Part shown: positions 30,732 through 35,641 of the stretch, piece by piece
Position numbering within the stretch: position 1 is the first letter of the stretch
Layout: each line of letters opens with the position of its first letter
Source: CAYGWX01 sp964353855 [NCBI: uncultured bacterium]
GTDB lineage: Bacteria; Edwardsbacteria; CAYGWX01
DNA length: 35,641 nucleotides
NCBI GenBank assembly: GCA_964353855.1
Contig: CAYGWX010000009.1
Location: 31,782-67,422, forward strand
Direction: 5' to 3'
The notes under the pieces: generated by a model
Databases searched by the model: none
What the model saw: the letters and a program-made list of their open reading frames with translations, nothing else
Told to the model about the DNA's origin: nothing
Position numbers and translations under genes: made by a program

Positions 30732-30760
30732 ATTATACGACCCCTCAGCGGTTTTGTCAA
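30732..30760 (-). promoter_or_regulatory. Consensus sigma-70 promoter of the PAS/HD-GYP gene
   Basis: On the minus strand TTGACA (30760-30755), 17 bp, TATAAT (30737-30732): both hexamers are perfect consensus. The expected start is near 30725, about 120 nt before the ATG. Confidence 0.8.
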
Positions 30761-30789
30761 GGGCTGTGAAGCGTTTCCCTTTAACTTCG

Positions 30790-31455
30790 TTAAGGGATGG
30801 CGATCAGAGCTTGTCGAGAGATCCCGGGTGCGGAGCAGAGGCGGGCTTTTCGCTGACGAAGAAGGACCTGGACGGAGTTATCGAAGTCTGACTCCGGCCA
30901 GTCCAACAGCTTTTGGATTTGGATCGAATCGCAAACGACAACGGCTCTGAGATGCGTCCAAAGCACTTTCTCCCGCGCCCGTCCGGGTTCGATCCCTGCG
31001 CTTTCCCTTACGGCCCCAGGGAAGGCCCTTTCGGCGAGGTCGAACACGGCCGAAGTCCAGGTTCCGGTCTCGACCATTCCCCCAACCTTGAGCACCGAAA
31101 GGCTCCGCATTAGGAAGGAAATCGCCCGGTCGAAGCGGCTGTGGCCGGCTTTGCCCTCCATTCCGACCGAACGTCTCAAGGTCAAGGAAGGGGTCGGTCC
31201 CATGGTCCCGAGGGCTCCCCGGATAAGTTTAGCATCCTGCCCGGTTCGATCGTCAACGAACCGTTCGCGGTGCGCCTCAAGGGCCAGGAAAAAGGGCAGG
31301 AGGGAAGGGGCGATGAGCGTGGGCTTGTTCAAAAAATAGTGAGCCTCGGCGATCCTCCGCCGGGCGGCCAAAGCCTGGTGCCAATGCCAGACCTTATCCA
31401 CTTCGTCGCTCCACTCCACGAGCCCGGGATGGGGGCCGCCGTGTACGGCCTCCAT
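30790..31455 (-). CDS. AlkZ-related / winged-helix DNA-glycosylase-like protein, 5' end unclear
   Basis: 221 aa from ATG 31455. The pattern 'TLRRSVGMEGKAGHSRFDRAISFLMRSLSVLKVGG', then VFDLAERAFPG and an AREKVLWTHLRAVV end is that of AlkZ/YcaQ-related proteins, whose best known members remove bulky or crosslinked bases. The usual catalytic glutamines cannot be judged, so function is inferred. Homology-like sequence continues in frame upstream of 31455 (RTPEAAAKFVSEVGFCLLFP and KRYDFPNL) up to at least 31542 and stays open past the MFS stop at 31602. It holds no ATG, GTG or TTG there; CTG 31560 and ATT 31587 are the only near-start codons. It is the last gene of the operon that begins with rfaE1. 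Confidence 0.5.
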   Translation of the reverse strand: MEAVHGGPHPGLVEWSDEVDKVWHWHQALAARRRIAEAHYFLNKPTLIAPSLLPFFLALEAHRERFVDDRTGQDAKLIRGALGTMGPTPSLTLRRSVGMEGKAGHSRFDRAISFLMRSLSVLKVGGMVETGTWTSAVFDLAERAFPGAVRESAGIEPGRAREKVLWTHLRAVVVCDSIQIQKLLDWPESDFDNSVQVLLRQRKARLCSAPGISRQALIAIP

Positions 31456-31601
31456 CAGGTTGGGGAAGTCGTAGCGCTTGTCCGGAAAGAGCAGGCAGAA
31501 GCCGACTTCGGAGACGAATTTCGCGGCCGCCTCCGGGGTTCGAACCTTTCCGGCCGGCAGGCGGTGGTAATTCCGGTTCCGCCTACTGAGAATAGCGAAG
31601 G

Positions 31602-32888
31602 TTATGGGGTCCTGCCTGGCGATGGCTTTCTCTTGAGCTGGGCCGCGGCCAGGGAGGCGAGGAGCCCCGCCCCGATGGCCGTGGCGAAAAGGGTAGGGAA
31701 GTTGAAATGGCTGACCACGACCCCGCCCAGGGCCGGGAGGAAAGCCACCGGGGCGATCAGGGCGTTCATGAACCCCACGTACTGGGGACGCCTGGCCTCC
31801 GGGGCGATCTCCAGGATCAGGTTCGTGTATCCGATGGCCAGTCCGCAGAGCGTGGCTCCGACACCGAAGAAGGCGGGGTACAACAAGAGATCCCTCAGGC
31901 CCTGCGGGGCCAGGGAGCCTCCCAGGACGATGGCGGGTACCAGGAGCGCCAGGGCGGCGACGGCTGTCAGGAGAAAGCGGTCACCGCGAGTGCGGGAGAG
32001 GCGCCCCCAAAGGAGGTTGGTGAGGACCGAACCGGCGATCTGGATGGACAGAAAGAGGCCGGCTGTGCTCTCGGGAACCCCCAACACCCTTTTGGCATAG
32101 ATGACGTAGAAGGGCTGGGCCATGGCCCACAGCCCCAGGCTCAGACGGAAGTAAAGGAGGTGGCGGAAGGCGTGGTCTTTGCTGAAGATCCTTGCGCCCA
32201 GCCTGAGATGCTCGGAAAACGAGAGGGGATGCTCCGGCACTTCGGAGGGCGGTTCGCGGACGAAGATGAAGGTCATGACCGCGATGAGAACGAACAGGGA
32301 GCCCACCCCAAAAAGCAGGGCATAGGACTGCGGGAACAGGAAGCTTCCCAAGGCGAACTTGACCGCGATCCCGGCCAGGACGGCCAAAATCCCTCCCCCG
32401 AACAGGCGGTAGCCCCAGAAGGATCCACGCCGCTCCCGGGGGATGGTCTTGCCCACCACATCCATGAACGAGACCCCGGCAAACCCTCCGCCCAGGGCGT
32501 AGGCCGTGAACAGGAGAAAAAATAATCCCAGAAGAAGGTCGGGGTGGGTGCTGCCCAGGAAATGGATGAGCAGAGCCAAGCCTGCCAAGGTCCCCACGCG
32601 TACATAGGCGGCATAGGTATAGAAGGGCTTGCGGTAGGCCCGGGTCTGGAGGAGGTGTGAGGTAAAGACCTGGGGCAGGAACCAGCCCAGGTTGGCAATC
32701 GAGGAGGAGAGCCCGATCAGGACGTTGGAGCTGGTGAGCCGGGAGATGAAGACCGGGATGATGGTGTTGGACTCAAAGAAGGCATCGGCCGCGGAATACA
32801 GGACCCCGTTGGCGACGCCTAACCGGAAGCTTCGCTTGGATTCTGAGGGAGGATAGGCTCGGGCATCAGGCATCTGCGGGCGGAGCAT
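31602..32888 (-). CDS. Major facilitator superfamily transporter
   Basis: 428-aa inner-membrane protein with about 11-12 membrane helices. A central charged loop (about residues 220-240, REPPSEVPEHPLSFSEHLRLG) separates two six-helix halves. The inter-helix motif is only loosely kept (RERRGSFWGYR, about 153-163). Substrate unknown. The gene overlaps the end of the M19 dipeptidase (start codon ATG 32888 or 32873; the second gives an 8-nt overlap and fits better with translational coupling). Operon context with a dipeptidase suggests uptake or export of a dipeptide or amino acid, but this is inference only. Confidence 0.82.
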   Translation of the reverse strand: MLRPQMPDARAYPPSESKRSFRLGVANGVLYSAADAFFESNTIIPVFISRLTSSNVLIGLSSSIANLGWFLPQVFTSHLLQTRAYRKPFYTYAAYVRVGTLAGLALLIHFLGSTHPDLLLGLFFLLFTAYALGGGFAGVSFMDVVGKTIPRERRGSFWGYRLFGGGILAVLAGIAVKFALGSFLFPQSYALLFGVGSLFVLIAVMTFIFVREPPSEVPEHPLSFSEHLRLGARIFSKDHAFRHLLYFRLSLGLWAMAQPFYVIYAKRVLGVPESTAGLFLSIQIAGSVLTNLLWGRLSRTRGDRFLLTAVAALALLVPAIVLGGSLAPQGLRDLLLYPAFFGVGATLCGLAIGYTNLILEIAPEARRPQYVGFMNALIAPVAFLPALGGVVVSHFNFPTLFATAIGAGLLASLAAAQLKRKPSPGRTP

Positions 32889-33837
32889 CCCGACAGACGC
32901 TCTTCCAGAAGCGCAGGAAGTTCCCGGCGGAGACCCTGGCGATCTCCTCCTCCGTGAACCCCCGGCGCTCCAGGGCGGAAAGCAGGTTGGGCCAGTCGGC
33001 GGCGCTCTGGAGACCCTGAGGCAGGTCGTCCACCCCGTCGAAATCCGAGCCGAAGGCGATCACCTCGATTCCGGCCACCTTGCGGATGTGGGCGATATGG
33101 TCCACCACGGTTTCGGAGGTGACCTCCGATCCCGGGAGCGAGAGGAAATTATTCGCAAACGACACCCCAACCACCCCGCCCTTATCGGCCAAGGCCTGAA
33201 GTTGCTGGTCCGTGAGGTTTCGGTTGTTATCGCAAAGGGCCCGGGCGCAGGAATGGGAGGCGAACACGGGATAGGCGCTCCGTTCCAGCACCTCCTGAAA
33301 GGTCACCGGCCCGGAGTGGGAGAGATCGATCATCATGCCCAGCTCGTTCATTTTCTCTACGGCCTCCACACCCGGCGGGAGCAAACCATGCCTTTCGCCA
33401 TCCGGGTCCTTGCCGGAGAAGGCCAGGTCATTGGAGTTGTTCCAGGTCAGGGTCAGGATGCGGACCCCCAGCCGGAAAAAGGTGCGCAATTTGGTGAGGT
33501 CCCCCTCCAGGGCATGACCGCCTTCGACCGCCAACAGCGCAGCCAGCTTTCCCGAAGCCGAGATGCGTTCCGCATCCCAAGGGGCGCGGATGATCTCGAT
33601 GTCTTTCCGGTTCTCCTCGAGTTCGCCATGGGCCATGTCCAACAGCTCAAGGGCCTTGGAGCAGGCCTTGAAAGGCACATATTTCTCCTCCACGAAGCAG
33701 GCCATGACCTGCAGGCCAACGCCCCCGGCCTTGAGCCGGGGGATGCTGGTCTGGAGTTCGGGCGAGTCTTCGCCCAGCTTCTTCCGGGTACGGTCTATCT
33801 TCCAGAAGGTATCGGCATGAAGATCGCAGAGCATCAT
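32866..33837 (-). CDS. Membrane dipeptidase-family (M19, renal-dipeptidase-like) peptidase
   Basis: 323-aa binuclear zinc hydrolase that cleaves dipeptides, including L,D-type ones. Metal ligands expected for M19 are all seen: H7 and D9 (DLHAD), E105 (AVEGGH), H174 (DLSHSG) and H195 (ASHSCAR). D265 (GSDFDGV) matches the catalytic-site aspartate. Further landmarks are NNRNLTDQQ and the C-terminal GNFLRFWK. No signal peptide or lipobox is visible, so it is probably cytoplasmic, unlike the mammalian enzyme. It overlaps rfaE2 by 4 nt (ATGATG/TGA) and the MFS gene at its end, so all three are coupled. Confidence 0.93.
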   Translation of the reverse strand: MMLCDLHADTFWKIDRTRKKLGEDSPELQTSIPRLKAGGVGLQVMACFVEEKYVPFKACSKALELLDMAHGELEENRKDIEIIRAPWDAERISASGKLAALLAVEGGHALEGDLTKLRTFFRLGVRILTLTWNNSNDLAFSGKDPDGERHGLLPPGVEAVEKMNELGMMIDLSHSGPVTFQEVLERSAYPVFASHSCARALCDNNRNLTDQQLQALADKGGVVGVSFANNFLSLPGSEVTSETVVDHIAHIRKVAGIEVIAFGSDFDGVDDLPQGLQSAADWPNLLSALERRGFTEEEIARVSAGNFLRFWKSVCRDAPPADA

Positions 33838-34352
33838 CGGGAGCGGGAGCGCCTCAAGATGTTCCGGATGAGGCGGGTGGTGGAATACCCCTTCAGATAC
33901 TTCATGCGCACGACCCTGCCGCCGTGGGCCTTAACCGCCTCCGAGCCGACGATTTCTTTCTCCCGGTAATCCGCGCCCTTGACCAGGATGTCGGGGAGGA
34001 TCCTGGCGATGAGCCGGGCCGGCGTGTCCTCGTTGAAGAAGACGATGTGATCCACGCTCTCCAACGCAGACAGAACCTCAGCCCGATCGGCTTGTTTCAT
34101 CAAAGGGCGCCGGGGGCCTTTCAGGCGCCGGGTTGACGCATCGGTGTTGAGCCCGAGGATCAGCAGGTCCCCCAGGGCCCTGGCCCTCCGGAGATAATCC
34201 ACGTGCCCGCGGTGCAGGAGGTCGAAAACCCCGTTCGTGAACACCACGGTCCGGCCCTCCCGGCGCGCTTTCTCCCGAAGCTGAACGAGGCGGGAAAGGG
34301 GGACGATTTTGGATTTTGGATTGCGGATTTTGGATGTGTTTCGGATTTTCAA
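33834..34352 (-). CDS. rfaE2: D-glycero-beta-D-manno-heptose 1-phosphate adenylyltransferase
   Basis: 172-aa cytidylyltransferase-fold enzyme. It makes ADP-heptose from heptose 1-phosphate and ATP, for LPS core synthesis. The nucleotide-binding HxGH is present as HRGH at 47-50 (TNGVFDLLHRGHVDYL). Other family landmarks are KGADYREKEIVGSEAVKAHGG and LKGYSTTRLI. This is the stand-alone C-terminal half of HldE. It starts at TTG 34352, 3 nt after the rfaE1 stop. Its first about 16 residues are encoded by an AAAATCC repeat (KIRNTSKIRNPKSK) that is not part of the normal fold. No other ATG/GTG/TTG exists before the core domain, so this start is the only sensible one. Confidence 0.93.
   Translation of the reverse strand: MKIRNTSKIRNPKSKIVPLSRLVQLREKARREGRTVVFTNGVFDLLHRGHVDYLRRARALGDLLILGLNTDASTRRLKGPRRPLMKQADRAEVLSALESVDHIVFFNEDTPARLIARILPDILVKGADYREKEIVGSEAVKAHGGRVVRMKYLKGYSTTRLIRNILRRSRSR
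34304..34350. repeat. AAAATCC-type short repeat covering the 5' end of rfaE2
   Basis: On the minus strand the words AAAATCC, AAAATCCGCAATCC and AAAATCCGAAAC follow each other, ending AAAATCG. This is the style of short spacer repeats common between genes in several uncultured groups. Here it is translated as the N-terminus of RfaE2. Confidence 0.7.
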
Positions 34353-34355
34353 GAC

Positions 34356-35345
34356 TCACTCCGTGCTTTTCGTCAGGGCATCCCAAAGCTCCTGCCGGGA
34401 TACCGGGGCGATTCCGATCTTGCCCACCTCGATGCCGGCCGCCTGGTTGGCGATGTGCGCGGATTCCACCAGGGTCGCGCCGCTGACCAGGCTCAGGGTG
34501 AGAGCGGAGATCGTGGTGTCTCCGGCGCCGGAGACGTCGTAAACCTCCCGGGCCACGGTGGGAATGTGGGTGACCTCCCTGCCCTCAAACAGACTGAGGC
34601 CATGCTCCCCGCGGGTGATGAGAATGGCGCTTCCCGGGAAGCGGTCCTGAAGCGTGCGGCCCGCGGCGAGGAGCGTGCGATCGTTCGTAATCCGGATGCC
34701 CAAAGCCTGCTCGGTCTCCTGCTGGTTGGGCTTGAACACCGTCACTCCACTGTAGGAGAAGAAATTGTCGAACTTGGGGTCCACGGTGATCAGGCACCCT
34801 GCGGCTCGGGCCAGGCCGATCCCGAGATTGATGACCCTGGGGGTGAGCACTCCCTTGTTGTAATCTTCGATCAGGAGGGCCGAGGCGCCTTCGAGAGCCT
34901 CCTCAAGGATCGTGACGAGCTTACGGGTGATGCCCTCCACGAGGTCGTGGCGGGTCTCCTTGTCGATGCGCACGACGTGCTGGTGGTGGGCGATGACCCG
35001 GGTCTTGGCCGTGGTGTGCCGTTCCGGATCGGCGAGAATGCCTGACGTCTCAAGCCCGTGGCGCTTAGCCTCGGCAATGAGCCGCTGGCCCATGCGGTCC
35101 TTCCCGACCACGCCGACCAGGGAGGGTCTTGCGCCCATCGCCAGGAGGTTCAGGGCCACATTGGCGGCCCCTCCCAGGCGGGTGGACTCATCCGTGACCT
35201 CCACGACCGGGACCGGGGCCTCAGGCGAGATGCGCTTGACCCGGCCCCAGATGTATTCGTCCAACATCAGGTCGCCCAGGACCACGACCTTCTGGCCCTT
35301 GAATTTGGAGAAAATCCTTTTCAAACGTGACGGGCTGGGCTTCAA
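34356..35345 (-). CDS. rfaE1: D-glycero-beta-D-manno-heptose 7-phosphate kinase
   Basis: 329-aa PfkB/ribokinase-type enzyme. It phosphorylates heptose 7-phosphate at C1, the step before RfaE2. Landmarks are VVVLGDLMLDEY (20-31), RLGGAANVALNL (56-67), the catalytic GAGD at 273-276 in YDVSGAGDT (D276 is the base), and the D-K-x pattern TVDPKFDNF. This is the stand-alone N-terminal half of HldE, as in many bacteria where the two are separate genes. The start is TTG 35345, supported by a perfect AAAGGAGG at 35361-35354 with 8-nt spacing. A minus-strand promoter is likely in the AT-rich stretch 35360-35420 but its hexamers are not clean. Confidence 0.94.
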   Translation of the reverse strand: MKPSPSRLKRIFSKFKGQKVVVLGDLMLDEYIWGRVKRISPEAPVPVVEVTDESTRLGGAANVALNLLAMGARPSLVGVVGKDRMGQRLIAEAKRHGLETSGILADPERHTTAKTRVIAHHQHVVRIDKETRHDLVEGITRKLVTILEEALEGASALLIEDYNKGVLTPRVINLGIGLARAAGCLITVDPKFDNFFSYSGVTVFKPNQQETEQALGIRITNDRTLLAAGRTLQDRFPGSAILITRGEHGLSLFEGREVTHIPTVAREVYDVSGAGDTTISALTLSLVSGATLVESAHIANQAAGIEVGKIGIAPVSRQELWDALTKSTE

Positions 35346-35521
35346 AACTCAGGCCTCCTTTGGCAAAAAGTCCTTATATTTTCACATAATTAGGCAAATA
35401 AGTCAAGAGGTCAAAGAAAAGGCAACCGGATCGGGAAGGTGAAAAGGCAAGAAGCAAAAGACCCAAAGACAGCAGAAGGACTATTCTAAGTGGATGGGAA
35501 GGCTTCCCGCCAAGTTCTCTC

Positions 35522-35609
35522 TAAGTTGTGTCTAATTTAACACTAATTTAACACTAATTTAAGTCTAATTTAACACTAATTTAAGTCTAATTTAACGCTA
35601 ATTTCAGAC
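35522..35609. repeat. 11-bp direct-repeat array at the window edge
   Basis: Seven consecutive units of 11 bp from 35533 to 35609: TAATTTAACAC (35533, 35544, 35566), TAATTTAAGTC (35555, 35577), TAATTTAACGC (35588) and TAATTTCAGAC (35599). A degenerate unit TAAGTTGTGTC precedes at 35522. Period is about one helical turn, so all units face the same side of the DNA. It may be a protein-binding (iteron-like) array or an intrinsically bent promoter region. It ends 24 nt before a TTGACA at 35633-35638 that may be the -35 of a + strand promoter beyond the window. Confidence 0.85.
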
Positions 35610-35641
35610 TAAACTATCCGGCACTAAGGTACTTGACAAAG

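Noticed and set aside
35522-35609. CRISPR array
   Set aside because: Units are 11 bp and contiguous with no spacers and no cas genes nearby.
1-35641. tRNA or rRNA genes, intact insertion sequences, integrase or attachment sites
   Set aside because: I scanned for them and saw none; the only transposase-like gene is degenerate and lacks terminal repeats.

Overview
The window is a GC-rich stretch of bacterial chromosome. The organism is Gram-negative: it has a heptose-activation gene pair for LPS (rfaE1/rfaE2), an Omp85-type beta-barrel and lipoproteins with signal peptides. Three things point to an uncultivated FCB-like or candidate-phylum lineage: the frequency of signal-peptide, zinc-ribbon and TPR proteins, a decayed deiminase with a FlgD/type-IX-like C-terminal tail, and intergenic spaces packed with simple repeats and dyads. 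The sequence alone does not allow a safe taxonomic name. No rRNA, tRNA, CRISPR array or intact transposon was seen.

Region by region. (1) 1-5.7 kb, + strand: a chemoreceptor and a CheW-like coupling protein, a lipoprotein M28 / glutaminyl-cyclase-like peptidase, a 46-aa membrane microprotein, a secreted hypothetical, a catalytically degenerate IS200/Y1-type transposase and a cyclic-nucleotide-binding protein bracketed by two related inverted repeats. (2) 5.7-9.6 kb, accessory: a double zinc-ribbon membrane protein, a 21-bp minisatellite, a hypothetical gene with a possible Shine-Dalgarno-masking leader hairpin, two lower-GC orphan genes between strong hairpins, and a lipoprotein. (3) 9.7-17.3 kb: a large class III cyclase / AAA ATPase / TPR protein, a metallopeptidase / TolB-propeller / Omp85-barrel fusion apparently made from a leaderless promoter, and a zinc-ribbon / membrane / pseudopilin-like protein. 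(4) 17.4-25.6 kb, + strand, mostly housekeeping: a processive GT2 glycosyltransferase, truA, a low-GC membrane-protein insertion, then a tight run of JAMM protease, DUF1385, prfA, a pseudogene, prmC and murA, closed by a bidirectional terminator. (5) 25.7-35.3 kb, - strand: a 1642-aa nine-PAS / GAF / HD-GYP protein behind a perfect sigma-70 promoter, then a five-gene operon transcribed rfaE1, rfaE2, M19 dipeptidase, MFS transporter, AlkZ-related protein. (6) The window ends in an 11-bp-period AT-rich direct-repeat array.

How the genes fit together: signalling dominates (chemoreceptor, CheW, cAMP-type cyclase, cyclic-nucleotide-binding effector, c-di-GMP-type HD-GYP hydrolase), alongside envelope building (murA, GT2, heptose genes, dipeptidase) and translation termination (prfA with its methylase prmC). 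I found no clear new defence or biosynthetic system. The most unusual items are the peptidase-propeller-barrel fusion with its leaderless promoter, the Shine-Dalgarno-masking hairpin at 7.1 kb, the domesticated-looking transposase, the deiminase relic between prfA and prmC, and the three different tandem or inverted repeat families.
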